DNA from: Claveliimonas acetigenes
GTDB lineage: Bacteria > Bacillota > Clostridia > Lachnospirales > Lachnospiraceae
Assembly: GCF_025567385.1 (NCBI RefSeq)
Contig: NZ_JAOQJU010000013.1
Span: 29,954-93,953 of the forward strand
Reading direction: 5' to 3'
DNA: 64,000 bases
The translations under genes were made by a program, and so were the position numbers. Below the pieces are notes generated by a model, which was not told the DNA's origin, searched no databases, and saw only the letters and a list, made by a program, of their open reading frames with translations. Below are positions 45,901-56,484 of this stretch, in pieces (position 1 is the stretch's first letter; every line of letters starts with the position of its first letter).

Positions 45901-48619
45901 TTCCTAAAGCAGTGCTAAGCACTACCGGGCCATACTTGAACGCTACCAGGCTCGGCTTATCCGGCATGTCATATACCTGTACGGTCATCGGCATCTGATA
46001 AGAAATCTCGTCTCCGGCTTTTACATTCTCTACCAAATAGTATCCGTTCTCTTCTTTCAGAGTGATTTCTTTATCGTTCACTTTAATCACAGCTTCTCCT
46101 GCCAGCCAGTCCGGCTTACGCAGTCTAAGGACTGTGCCGCTCTTTACGCTTCCGCCGTCTGCTGCTTCCACCTGGAAGGTTACGGTATCTTCATTCGGCA
46201 TATTTGCTGTCTGTGTCAGCTTCAGATTATTGTCCGCGTCTGTATAGGTAGAAGAGAAGAACATATGTACATATACACTACTTCCCTCTGCATAATAAAT
46301 GTTATCACCCAATTTGGAGAAGTTCTCCATACCGGTTCCGGTACAGCACCAGAATTCATCAAACGGACGGTTAAATACCTTGTTATATCCAGGCGCCATC
46401 GGCTGGAAATACATGGTGGTTCCTGTCTCTGGATTCTGAGAAGACAGAATCGCATTAATATAGGTATTTTCAAAGTAATCCATATACTTCTTATCCTTGG
46501 TCAGTTCAAAAAGAGCCTTGGATAATTTCAGCATATTGTAAGTATTACATGTCTCGCAGGTAAGCGCCGCATCATAGGAACCCTTGGTCGCATCCGCGCC
46601 AATCTTGTCTGCCGCATGGAAATGCTCAGACTGGCTGTTACCGCCTGTTACATAGGTATGGTGGTCTACCACGATATCCCAGAAATTCTCTGCGGCTTGC
46701 AGATACATATCCAGTTCATTCTTCTCTGCCTCTGTCAGTTTATTATAATACTCATCATTCTCTGTCAGAACCGTGTATCTCTTCAATGCTCCCGTTAGCT
46801 TCGGAATGGTCGTATTGGCATGTTTTCCATTCAGCACATCCTGATTATTTGCCAGCTGCTGGAACAAAGCCGTTTCATCAAAATACTGCGCCGCTACCTT
46901 ATAGTGATCGTTGCCGGTCAGATTATAAAGCTCATATAACGCTTCATTCATACCGCCATACTCAATAGACAGCATCTTATTCTTATCCGTCAGCTTCTGC
47001 ATACGGTTGTACAGGTATTCGCCAAAGCCTTCCGCCACTGCCAATGCACGCTCCTGAAGGGAACCGTCATCCACATTCTTGCTGATATCAATCAAACCCG
47101 CCAGCACCTTGTGCAGATTATAATACGGAACAATCACTTTGTTATCGTCGCCTGTCGCAGAATCCACGCCGTCCACTCTCTTCAGGCATCCTTCCGGGAA
47201 CGCAGAGATATAACCTGCATGATCCGGATATTTTGCCGCATAAGCATTCTGACAATTCTCCAATCCGGTTACTGCTTCCTCAATCTCTGTAAGAAGCTGT
47301 GCTTTCACATCTGCGTCGTCACTGCTCAGATACGCTTGGGACAACGCTGACATATAATGTCCGAAAGTATGTCCGCGGAAATTGCTTCCGGAACTTCTCT
47401 CCCAGCCGCCATATCCTGATGAAGTCGTTGGCGTCAGACCTGCCACTTTATAGAATTCATACAGGAACTTCTCAGAGTCCAGGCTCAGAAGATAGTCCTC
47501 TTCCTTTTCTGACGCATTCACCAGATAATCATCTGCCAGCGTCACATCTCCCATAATACTTGTCGGTGAAAGGCTTGTCTCTGTCTTTGCAAGAATCGTC
47601 ACCGTAAACTTCTTCGTTACAGCAGTTCCTCCCATATAGGATACGGACGCTGTCAGAGTTACCTCCACATCCTCTTCTCCAATCTCCGGACGGGTCACTT
47701 TCCCATCTGCCGTAATAATATCTTCGTCACTGGACGTCCATGTAATATCAGACCCAGACTCACCCTTAGATGGGAGTGACAAGTTTCCTTTCGTCTCGGT
47801 CGCAATCGTAAGCGCATCCGCATCTGCCTGGGCAATTGCTTCCTTGTCGATAGGTCCTGCTCCTTCTTCATATAAAGCAGTAACCTCTTCCAATGTCGCC
47901 ACATCATTAAAGAGCTGATATTCATCAATCGCAGCTTTCAAAGAAGTGGTTTTATACTTCGGACCGTTCCATCCGATAGACTTCTGCATAGTCTCATCAG
48001 AGCCAAGAATTCCTGTTGCATCCCCGGCAATTGCATAATTAACTACCGTCTGGCATTCCGTTCCATTCCGATAGAATTTTACATCTTTTGTTTCTTTATT
48101 ATAAGTAACAACAATATGCGTCCATTCATCCGCCTTGAAAAATTCTGACCGGGTCATTCCCGTAACTGCCACATTGTAAGGCTGTCCGCTTGCAGGGCCT
48201 ATAGAGATAAGCAACGGCTGGTTGTCATTCAGAGATGATACATACCACCCATCTGTATTATATTCATTCTTATTCCAGGTAATAATCTGTTCCCCGCTCA
48301 TTGTCCCATTTGGCTTCAGCCAGAAAGAGAGTGTCAGATTCTCCGGCTACAGATCTGTACTCGTTCCCAAATCCACATACTTGTCGCCGTTTAACTTAAG
48401 CGCCTGTCCTACGACACCATCTACGTATTCCGCAGTCCCGGATGAGATGGTTCCGTTGTTGCCTTTCGTGCTGCTGTCATCTAAGTTGTCCTCAAACTTC
48501 AGATCCAGCACTTGATTTTCCAGTGTTTCTTCACTGTTTTCCGCCGCTGCAGCCGGAATCCCCATAGACATCGTCATAACCGCCGACAACAGCAGTGCAA
48601 GAAATCTTTTTCCTTTCAT
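42944..48619 (-). pseudogene. SLH-anchored GH127 protein interrupted by an in-frame amber codon
   Basis: The frame runs from ATG 48619 (AAGGAGGATATT upstream, signal peptide to about 26) for 90 codons, meets TAG at 48347-48349, and continues open in the same frame for 1,800 codons. The paralogue at 17819 reads ADLNPSNLTF where this has TDL-stop-PENLTL, so one base change (for example CAG to TAG) explains it. Downstream are the rest of LamG, aBig2, and a GH127 domain with CETCNTYNMLKL and FWCCTGTGMENF. A cadherin-like module, a second LamG, two Big3 repeats, FIVAR and three SLH repeats follow. As written, only a 90-residue secreted stub or an internally started cytosolic protein could be made. 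Readthrough or a sequencing error are alternatives. Confidence 0.85.
42952..43658 (-). repeat. 707-bp near-identical SLH/FIVAR coding repeat, copy 2
   Basis: Partner of 17827-18533, with identical spacing and no indels. It covers the C-terminal SLH repeats and part of FIVAR of the second GH127 gene. Confidence 0.85.
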
Positions 48620-48663
48620 AATATCCTCCTTAATTGTAATTTTCCGGAATCTTTATCCCTAAT

Positions 48664-48692
48664 TTTATAAGGCTTTCAGACTCCTATTTCAA
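48664..48692 (-). promoter_or_regulatory. Promoter of the second GH127 gene
   Basis: On the minus strand TTGAAA (48687-48692), a 17-bp spacer and TATAAA (48664-48669). The predicted start is near 48657, giving a leader of about 38 bases before ATG 48619. The promoter is intact even though the gene carries an amber codon. Confidence 0.6.
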
Positions 48693-48708
48693 AAAAATCG
48701 CCAACCTT

Positions 48709-48728
48709 TTGTCAAAAGCACTTGACAA
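48709..48728. promoter_or_regulatory. Dyad upstream of the GH127 promoter, possible operator
   Basis: TTGTCAA and TTGACAA arms (7 bp, perfect) separated by six bases lie 17 bp upstream of the -35. The position suits an activator site, perhaps for one of the AraC-type regulators. The remaining AT-rich sequence from 48729 to 49005 shows no gene; it holds one imperfect hairpin (about 48750-48784) followed by a T-run on the plus strand. Confidence 0.35.
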
Positions 48729-49010
48729 ATCACTCAAAATTTACAGAGAAGCCAATTGATTATATTTTATTTCAATCGACTGGCGGCAGTTTTTTTGTTA
48801 CCTAAATTTCCACAATGACCTTCGATTTTTCCTCTTTTATATTATAATTTCTTTCCGGTCCTATGACTATAAACAGTTCTTTACTTCTTTTAACCATCCT
48901 TTACTTCTTATTTTTCCTCTGATTTTTGCAGTCTTTATGTATTTTAGCAAAATTTCTATGAAATTAACATGTATTTTTTTTCGATTTTTGGTAATATTTT
49001 TGGGATTCAA

Positions 49011-49070
49011 AAAATCCCCGGCAACATCCGGCGCCATTTTGTAAATGACACTTTCTATTACCGGGGATTT
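49011..49070 (-). terminator. Long-loop terminator after the double-GH43 gene
   Basis: AAATCCCCGG (49012-49021) and CCGGGGATTT (49061-49070) are perfect 10-bp arms, followed on the minus strand by TTTTTTGAA. The loop is 39 bases, long for a terminator. A related sequence (TTCCCGGCAACATCC) occurs near 17738, also just past an SLH gene. Confidence 0.5.
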
Positions 49071-49104
49071 CCCTTTTATTCCCGCAAGCTACGGGGGATT
49101 TGAC

Positions 49105-52100
49105 TTACTTTTCAAATTTTTCCATAAACCGCTGGATAATGATAGCACATTCCGCACGGCTTGTGCCTCCCTGCGGGTCGAGACGGTAAGAACCGTCTTC
49201 ATTTTCTTTTCCGGCAATGATTCCGTTGGCTACTGCCCACTTCATCGCCTTTTCTGCAAATTCTGTTACCTCATCTGCATCTGTAAATGCACTGATATCG
49301 GTCGGTTCTTTGGACTCATACTTCTTGTATTCCGCATAACGGTACATCATGGTTACCATCTGTTCACGGGTAATCGGATCGTTTGTTCCAAAATAACCGG
49401 AGTCTGTGTAACCGGTAATGACCTCCGCATCTGCCGCCCAGAGAACTGCTGTTGAATAGAACTGTCCATCCGGTACATCCGGGAATCTGTTCGTATACTC
49501 TGCAGCCGGTTTTCCTTCAATTCTGTGAAGAATGGTTGCAAACTGTGCACGAGGAAGAATAACGTATGGACCAAAATGCGTCGGATCCATGCCTGTCATA
49601 ATCTCTTCGTAGTAGTTATAAGCTACTTCATCGTAGAACCAGTCACTTTCTACTACATCTTCGTACGGAAGTCCTTTTGCTTGCAGAGCCTTTGCTGCTT
49701 TGTCAAGCGCCGCAACCGCATCATCAATTTCTTGCTGTGTTGCATCTTCTTTCGCTAATACTTCTTCTGCCTTCTTCAAAGCTTCTTCGTAAGCTGCCCA
49801 GCTTTCTTCCGTATACTTAGCCTTCTCTGTATCCGCTACTGCCGCTTTCACCGCTGCCTCCAAAGCTTTTTTGTCTGTTACAACCGGCTCCGGTTTTTCA
49901 ATCTCTTTGAGTGCTTCCTGTGCGTCGGTAAGAGCTTTCGCAGCGTCATCGACTTCTTGCTGTGTTGCATTATCATCCTTAAAGACTTCATTTGCTTTGG
50001 CAAGTGCTTCCTGCAGCTTTTCTACGGTTTCCTCCGTATATTTCGTAATATCAACAGCCGTCGCTTTGTCAATCGCTTCCTTAAGGTCTGTCTTGTCAAC
50101 CTTCACTTCTGTTTCTTCAAACTGCCAGTAATCTACTGTCATCAGGTCTTTGCCGTCAGCTCCTGTGAAGACGAAGAATACATTGTGTTCTCCGGTCACG
50201 CCTTCCAGCTCACATTCCACCTTTTTGTAGTTTCCGTCGCCCGCCGGTACCTCCAGGGTTCCTGCAAGCGTACCATCTGCACTGTCAAGACGAATTTCCA
50301 CCTTGCCGCCTTCTTTTGCCGCAATATTCGCTGTCAGCTTCTTTGCTCCGCTAACACCAAAGTCAAGACCTGCGATTGCTGTCCAGTCACCGTTCTGAAT
50401 ATCCGTAACTTCCATATTCAGCGTTTTAACCATACTGCCTTCCTGCTTGGATACTGCAGTTTTGATGCCGGAATTCCATGCAAACATTTCACCTTCCAGT
50501 CTCGCATATGGATCCACGGTCTTTAAAAGGCTGATGCCCTTCATATCTGCCGTAATCGGCTCAATCGTGCCATCCTTACTGATATTCACCTTATTGATGT
50601 GAGTAGAACGGTATCCGTTTGCCTTTCCAAGAGCCTTTCCTAATGTCTGTGCATGATAAGTAATATAGTATTCTCCACCAAATTCAAAGATCGCATGATG
50701 GTTATTTCCACCTACGCCAAAGAACTTAGCCGGATTATCTAAAATCTCTCCCTTATACTCAAACGGTCCCATCGGGCTGTCGCTTTCCATGTAACAGATG
50801 ATTCCCTGTCCCGGGTAACCTGCCGCATGCTGGGAGAAATTGGAACAATAACTGTAATAGTATTTCTCTCCATACTTGTGGATACCGGAATCTTCAAAGA
50901 TTGCCGGTGCATCAATCACCTGTGCATCTCCATCCAGATGAACCATATCATCTGTCAGCTTCACTACACGTGAAGTCTTCGGATTATTTGCATCGTTATC
51001 CGGAACACCGCCGCCATAGTAGAGGTAACCGGTTCCGTCATCATCTACCAGAACAGCTGGGTCAAATAACCAGATTACGCCGTCTGCATGGGCGGATCCC
51101 GGCGGAACCAAAGCCTGTCCAATCGGATCAACGAATGGTCCAATCGGAGAATCTGCTTCTAATACACCGATTCCGCCGCCGCCATCTGCAAAGTAAAGGA
51201 AGAATTTCTCTTTGCCGTCAATGGTTTTATGTGCTGCTGCAGGAGCCCATGAACAGGTTGCCCACTTTGCAGCTCCGTCAGGATTATTCTTACCTGCTAC
51301 CGGGATGGAACCATGGTCGGTCCAGTTCACCATATCAGCAGAAGAGATCACATTAATGGTATTAATATTTCCATAGGTATTGTCCACGGAACCATTGTTC
51401 TGCGCTTCATATTCCTGAGAGTCATTTGTCATATAGATATAAACTCTTCCATCATATTCCATCGCATATGGATCCGCGCCAAACTTATGGTCTACCAGAG
51501 GATTGGAATCGCCCGGCTTCTTTGCCAGCGCTCCCATATCTACGTATTTCAATGTTACGACAGATTTCGCACCGCTGACATCATAGGACACCTTGTCTCC
51601 TGTGGTCTGGATATAATCTGCCTGTACGGTAGCATCTATGTCTGCCGTCACATAATCTGCGGCTTTCAGTTTAATTGTTGCAAATACATCGTCTTCTTCT
51701 GTCGCTGTGTAACCAACGCCCTCTCCATTTACCGTCAGAAGAAGCTGTCCGTTACTGTAAGAATAAGTTGCCGTACCTGTCACATTCTTTTCATTGAAGA
51801 CTACATCCGTAACCTTTAACTGTGACGGGATTCCAAAAGAAGCGCTGATACTCTTATAATTTCCTTCCGGGAGACTTGTCATCTTCACCGGAATCTCTAC
51901 TTCCGCATTGGCAACGCCTGCTGCCTGTACATTTTCCATTTTGGCTGTTCCCGCATCTTTTGTTCCTTCTGTTCCGGAATTGCCATCCTCAATGCGGAAA
52001 TAATCAAAATCTACATAACCGCCGGTACTCTTGGTCGCATAGTTAAACAGACCAAAACGGTATCCCATGAAATGAGCCAGGCTGTAAACCATCGGAAGTT

Positions 52101-54732
52101 CATCGCCGATCTTTGTCCAGCTCTTTCCATCCAGGCTATAATAGAAATAAGCCTTGTTGCTGTTAAAATCAAAATCAATCTTTAAGTATACTCTATCCTG
52201 GGTAAGTTCTACACTGTCTGCTTCATATGGCTCGAAGTTGTCACTTCCGTTTTCCTTTGTGCCAACCATTACCAGGTATTTCTTACCACCGTCCATCTTA
52301 ACGCCCACATAGCCATACTTTGCGGCAAAAGCTGCAAGACCTGCTACGTCGCCGTTCTTCATATTTCCCACTTCCAGAGCTACATTACCGGAGCACTGCG
52401 GTGCATAGGTTCTCTGTGTCAGTGTATTTCTTGCTTCTGTGAGTGTTTTGCAGGTACTTCCTGTCGTCATCCTGAGATAACCGGCACGGTCTGTCAGGGA
52501 CCAGCATGCATTATTCGGATTATGGTTCCACTGCCACTCAAGCTTCAGGTTCGAACCATTATAAGAACGCTCGTCCATCGTGGGCTGCTCAATCACTCTC
52601 TTGGTAACAACCAGGTCGTCCACATAGTAATCCATCCGGTCATTTTCCGGATCCTGCTCTGGCGTCCAGGATGTTTCCAGGAAGAATACGAGATTATCCG
52701 TATTCATGTCTTCCGGTACAGTGTAAGAACTACTGATTTTGGTCCACTCGCCCTTCTTCACATTTCCGCCGACAATATTCTTATAAGTGCCATCGTAAAA
52801 TGCTGTCAGAATGAAATTCCTGGTGTCCGGTCCGGTCGTATATTTGATGTTGTAAGATACGTCAATAATATCTCCTGCTTCCAATAATCCGGATACATCC
52901 TGCTGAGGTCCGGAACCTGTCACTTTACGGTCTGTTACCTTCACACTGCTGTTGCCACTTACCTTCTCTGTGGTATCCAGCGTCAGCGTACAATTCTCTC
53001 TTCCGGTCCAGCGTGACAGCTCATCTTCAAATCCGCCATTCTTAATCAGGTTGTCGCCTTCCTCCTTCGGAATGCTCTCTGCAATGACAGACACATCATC
53101 TACATAGAAATCCATCAGATCATTGTCTGCCGTCGGATTCGCTGCCCAGCTTGTTTCCAGGAAGATTGCACTTGCAGAAATATCCGTGCCTTCCTTCACC
53201 GTAAACGTGCCTGATACAGTTCCCCATTCACCCTTCGTAATGGTGCCGCTTCCCATAATCTGGATACTGTCACCATTGACATAGCTCTTTCCATTATAAA
53301 TACACATATTAAAGTTCTTTGTTGCCGGGCTGTTCGGATGATCGTATTTAATCTTTGCCGTGATCTTGTATGTACCACCCTCTACAACATCGCCGGTAAT
53401 ATCCTGGCGCGGGCCTGAACCTGTCGTTGTCCTGTTGGTAACCTTAAGGATTTTGTTGCCGTCCTCTTCTACCACTTCAATGTCAGCCGGATCATTGACC
53501 GTCCAATGTTCCGTTCCGTCATCAAAGCTGCCGTTTTCAATCAGCTCATCTCCGTCATACACTTCCAGAGCTTCTATTTCTTCATCCACATCTGCCGCCG
53601 TCGGCACTCCTGTAGCTCCATACATCTCATACTGCTTCGTATATGCGGCTCTTTCTTCGCCGTTGTAGAACTCATCTGAAGTAACGACACTCTTCTCACC
53701 CCAGGATTCAAGTGGCATAACTGCAGTATCGTCTACTTCGCCCTTTTCATTGCCCATCATCGGCCATCCGTCTGTCCAGGTAACCGGAACAAGTACCGGG
53801 CAGCGTCCTACCGGTCCCATGTCACGGAATACCATTCCATACCAGTCGCCGTCAACAGTATCGATAATGCCTCCCTGTGCAGCGCCTTTATCCTGAAGGA
53901 CAATCTTGCGCTCCCAGTTACCATTTACGAAGTCTTCTATGGAATCTGCACGGAAGCATAATTCTGTACGCATTCCTTTCGTACCTGCATCTGCATTCTC
54001 CGCCGGCCATGTAATCATAAACACATAATACTTCCCATTAATTTTCTGTACATGCGTTCCTTCTGCAAGACCGCCCGTTCCTTCAAGAGCTGTCCCTTTC
54101 CATGCATCGCTAATCAGAACTTTCTCAGTACCCGGCTTAATCTGAAGGCCGTTCTCTACAATCTCCATCTCGCAGATTTTGATTGTACCGCCTCCATATG
54201 CCATATAGATCTTTCCGTCATCGTCAAAGAACAGTCCCATATCATGGTAACCGCCTTTTACTTCTGTATGGGTCCACACGCCATTTTCAATATCATCTGT
54301 CGTATAGAAATAAGTCTTACCTGTGGTATAAGACATAAAAGACACATAATATTTCCCGTCATAATACCTCAGGCTGCTTGCCCATGAACCATTTGCATAC
54401 GCGCTCTGGCCGTTTCTCAATGACATAGCGTCCCCGTCATCCATAACGTCATACACATAGTTTACGATTTCCCAGTTCACCAGATCCTTTGATTTCATAA
54501 TCGGGACGCCTGGTGACAGATGCATCGTCGTGCTCGACATATAATAAGTGTCGCCCACACGAATCACATCCACATCCGGCACATCTGCATAAATAACCGG
54601 ATTGTTATAAGTCCCGTCGCCATTGTCCGAAGACGCTGACGCTGCTGCCGGCAGGGGAATCATACTGACTGCCAGAAGCAATGCAAGTATCACACGTGAA
54701 AAGTGCTTTACTGCTTTTTTACCTTTTTTCAT
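49105..54732 (-). CDS. SLH-anchored protein with two GH43 domains, CBMs and a cohesin-like module (1875 aa)
   Basis: A signal peptide (to about 32) is followed by a first GH43 (about 38-345; DVPDVDVIRVGDTYYM with catalytic-base Asp). Two CBM4/9 modules follow (about 400-555 and 565-705), then a GH43 C-terminal/DUF1349-like concanavalin domain (about 715-920). A cohesin-like beta-sandwich comes next (about 935-1065; AEVEIPVKMTSLPEG). A second, distinct GH43 (about 1075-1370; FGADPYAMEYDG, CSWAPAAA, GNNHHAIF) is followed by CBM6, two FIVAR domains and three SLH repeats. Having two different GH43 domains suggests sequential xylosidase and arabinofuranosidase activities, but this is inferred. AAAGGAGGAGAAAAGCT precedes the ATG. 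It follows the terminator of the solute-binding protein gene, so it has its own promoter. Confidence 0.93.
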   Translation of the reverse strand: MKKGKKAVKHFSRVILALLLAVSMIPLPAAASASSDNGDGTYNNPVIYADVPDVDVIRVGDTYYMSSTTMHLSPGVPIMKSKDLVNWEIVNYVYDVMDDGDAMSLRNGQSAYANGSWASSLRYYDGKYYVSFMSYTTGKTYFYTTDDIENGVWTHTEVKGGYHDMGLFFDDDGKIYMAYGGGTIKICEMEIVENGLQIKPGTEKVLISDAWKGTALEGTGGLAEGTHVQKINGKYYVFMITWPAENADAGTKGMRTELCFRADSIEDFVNGNWERKIVLQDKGAAQGGIIDTVDGDWYGMVFRDMGPVGRCPVLVPVTWTDGWPMMGNEKGEVDDTAVMPLESWGEKSVVTSDEFYNGEERAAYTKQYEMYGATGVPTAADVDEEIEALEVYDGDELIENGSFDDGTEHWTVNDPADIEVVEEDGNKILKVTNRTTTGSGPRQDITGDVVEGGTYKITAKIKYDHPNSPATKNFNMCIYNGKSYVNGDSIQIMGSGTITKGEWGTVSGTFTVKEGTDISASAIFLETSWAANPTADNDLMDFYVDDVSVIAESIPKEEGDNLIKNGGFEDELSRWTGRENCTLTLDTTEKVSGNSSVKVTDRKVTGSGPQQDVSGLLEAGDIIDVSYNIKYTTGPDTRNFILTAFYDGTYKNIVGGNVKKGEWTKISSSYTVPEDMNTDNLVFFLETSWTPEQDPENDRMDYYVDDLVVTKRVIEQPTMDERSYNGSNLKLEWQWNHNPNNACWSLTDRAGYLRMTTGSTCKTLTEARNTLTQRTYAPQCSGNVALEVGNMKNGDVAGLAAFAAKYGYVGVKMDGGKKYLVMVGTKENGSDNFEPYEADSVELTQDRVYLKIDFDFNSNKAYFYYSLDGKSWTKIGDELPMVYSLAHFMGYRFGLFNYATKSTGGYVDFDYFRIEDGNSGTEGTKDAGTAKMENVQAAGVANAEVEIPVKMTSLPEGNYKSISASFGIPSQLKVTDVVFNEKNVTGTATYSYSNGQLLLTVNGEGVGYTATEEDDVFATIKLKAADYVTADIDATVQADYIQTTGDKVSYDVSGAKSVVTLKYVDMGALAKKPGDSNPLVDHKFGADPYAMEYDGRVYIYMTNDSQEYEAQNNGSVDNTYGNINTINVISSADMVNWTDHGSIPVAGKNNPDGAAKWATCSWAPAAAHKTIDGKEKFFLYFADGGGGIGVLEADSPIGPFVDPIGQALVPPGSAHADGVIWLFDPAVLVDDDGTGYLYYGGGVPDNDANNPKTSRVVKLTDDMVHLDGDAQVIDAPAIFEDSGIHKYGEKYYYSYCSNFSQHAAGYPGQGIICYMESDSPMGPFEYKGEILDNPAKFFGVGGNNHHAIFEFGGEYYITYHAQTLGKALGKANGYRSTHINKVNISKDGTIEPITADMKGISLLKTVDPYARLEGEMFAWNSGIKTAVSKQEGSMVKTLNMEVTDIQNGDWTAIAGLDFGVSGAKKLTANIAAKEGGKVEIRLDSADGTLAGTLEVPAGDGNYKKVECELEGVTGEHNVFFVFTGADGKDLMTVDYWQFEETEVKVDKTDLKEAIDKATAVDITKYTEETVEKLQEALAKANEVFKDDNATQQEVDDAAKALTDAQEALKEIEKPEPVVTDKKALEAAVKAAVADTEKAKYTEESWAAYEEALKKAEEVLAKEDATQQEIDDAVAALDKAAKALQAKGLPYEDVVESDWFYDEVAYNYYEEIMTGMDPTHFGPYVILPRAQFATILHRIEGKPAAEYTNRFPDVPDGQFYSTAVLWAADAEVITGYTDSGYFGTNDPITREQMVTMMYRYAEYKKYESKEPTDISAFTDADEVTEFAEKAMKWAVANGIIAGKENEDGSYRLDPQGGTSRAECAIIIQRFMEKFEK

Positions 54733-54814
54733 AGCTTTTCTCCTCCTTTACCAAAATATATCCTTATTATCCCATAAGTCCTGTTTCTTTTCACCCCAAC
54801 AAACTAAACCAAAA

Positions 54815-54853
54815 AAACCATACAAACTAAAATTCATTTAGTTTGTATGGTTT
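54815..54853 (-). terminator. 17-bp perfect-stem terminator after the second solute-binding protein gene
   Basis: Arms 54815-54831 and 54837-54853 with a five-base loop; on the minus strand it is followed by TTTTTTTGG. The stop codon of the solute-binding protein lies inside the first arm, an unusually compact arrangement. Confidence 0.88.
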
Positions 54854-56484
54854 TCTATTCTTCGCTGCACTTCACGGGTCAGCTCTGCTTCATAGGCTTC
54901 TACATCCACCTCCCGCTCATATTCCTCCATATAGGATTCCCAGGCGCTCTCAAAATCTTCTGCCATAATCACCTGTGGAAGCCATTTATGTTTTACATCT
55001 GACATGGCCTGCTTCGCCTGTCCGTATGGTGTATCCTGCCCCCATAGATTCTCCGCCGTATACAGCGGGAACCAGGGAGGCGTAACCTCTTCAGGTGAAT
55101 TCAAAAAATCCGTCCACTTCTCATATCCGTAACCATCCAGAACCTGTTTGTCAATCTCATCCAGTGTATCGTAATATTCTCCCGGCTGATACTCTGGAAT
55201 AGCCGCATTCTTCCCATCTGCTGTCACTCCTCCATATTTGGGAAAGTAATCATAAGAGCAAAGATTCTCTGTCTGCCAGGTTTTATTATTCGCATTCTGT
55301 TTCTGCTCTTCTGTTCTATAGAAAATGCCATTCTCATCTACCTCATAGTCAATCCCCTCTTCTCCCCAGTACCGCATAATGTGAATCTCTTCCTTCAGCA
55401 AGTCATTCATAAATTGCAATGCGCCCTCCACATCTTTACAACTTACCGTAATTCCCATTCCATTTGCGCTGTTAAAAGCGACTCCGCTCCTGTAAGCGCC
55501 CGTTATGCTTTCATCAGCTACAATTCCCAGAGGGACATAGGTTCTGTCTACAAGCCCTTTGCCGTATAAAATATTCTCTGCATCCATAAACTGCCAGTAC
55601 TGATCCACCACACCCAGCACATTCCCGGTACTTATTTTTTCCATATACTGATCATATGACAGCACGAACGTATCTGCTTGTATCATCCCCTTTCTATACA
55701 TCTCATTTAATTTCTGAAAATACTGTTTTGCCTCCGGTATGGTGTCATACACAGAAGCTGTCTTTGTTTCCGGATCAACAATCGCACATCCGTCATTGGG
55801 ATATCCCGCAAGAAACTGAGGCGGATTCTCCAGACAGAAATACCTCCAATCGTCACATAAAATCTGAAAGCCGGTATTTGCCGATCCGTCTTCATTCGTC
55901 GGATTTGCCGCCATATAATCCTCAATCACTCGGAAATACTGGTCGAGGGTCTTTATTTCCGGATATCCCGCCCAGATCAGCACTCTTTTCTGTATCCAGA
56001 ATGCCTCATCTGCATACCGTGGATTCATATCTTCTCCCCGCACGGTCGAAAACTGCGGGATATAATAAATATGTCCGTCAGGCTGCCGCAAGGATTCCCA
56101 TTGCTCCGGTGTCAGGTAATTCTTAAGCTCCGGATAATCGTCCAGATACTCGTCCAAAGGAATATAAGCATTCGCCTCCAAAAGCTGCGCCGTTGCATCT
56201 CCGCCATCAAGGAAATCCGGATACGTTCCTTTTTGGATCATCGAATGAATCTTCTCCGAAGCAGTCTGCCCTGTCAGATATTTAAGCTCTGCCTTGGCAC
56301 CAATCTTTTCCGCTATTTTATTCTTCATTCTGTTGTCGTCCGGTATTTCTTTCCCCGGCACGGACACAAAAGCTGAAAATGTCTTGATTTCCTCCTGTTT
56401 TGTAAACAATTTTGTCCCGCATCCCCACAAGCAGAGAACGGACAGGAGACAAAAAATCCATCCTATTTTCTTTCTTCTTTTCAT
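54838..56484 (-). CDS. Extracellular solute-binding lipoprotein (sugar ABC family 1)
   Basis: A 548-residue lipoprotein, lipobox LCLWGC (Cys22), with a bilobal sugar-binding fold (GTYPDFLDGGDAT, DGHIYYIPQF). It is a paralogue of the protein at 41032, with the same length class and similar C-terminal tail. Its start overlaps the response regulator stop by one base, so it is translationally coupled to the HK-RR pair. No permease genes follow; the transcript ends at the hairpin overlapping its stop codon. Confidence 0.9.
   Translation of the reverse strand: MKRRKKIGWIFCLLSVLCLWGCGTKLFTKQEEIKTFSAFVSVPGKEIPDDNRMKNKIAEKIGAKAELKYLTGQTASEKIHSMIQKGTYPDFLDGGDATAQLLEANAYIPLDEYLDDYPELKNYLTPEQWESLRQPDGHIYYIPQFSTVRGEDMNPRYADEAFWIQKRVLIWAGYPEIKTLDQYFRVIEDYMAANPTNEDGSANTGFQILCDDWRYFCLENPPQFLAGYPNDGCAIVDPETKTASVYDTIPEAKQYFQKLNEMYRKGMIQADTFVLSYDQYMEKISTGNVLGVVDQYWQFMDAENILYGKGLVDRTYVPLGIVADESITGAYRSGVAFNSANGMGITVSCKDVEGALQFMNDLLKEEIHIMRYWGEEGIDYEVDENGIFYRTEEQKQNANNKTWQTENLCSYDYFPKYGGVTADGKNAAIPEYQPGEYYDTLDEIDKQVLDGYGYEKWTDFLNSPEEVTPPWFPLYTAENLWGQDTPYGQAKQAMSDVKHKWLPQVIMAEDFESAWESYMEEYEREVDVEAYEAELTREVQRRIENHTN

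Noticed and set aside
42944..48619. Genome-wide recoding of TAG as a sense codon
   Set aside because: Only one gene in the window shows an in-frame TAG, and the other long genes have none, so a local mutation or error is more likely.
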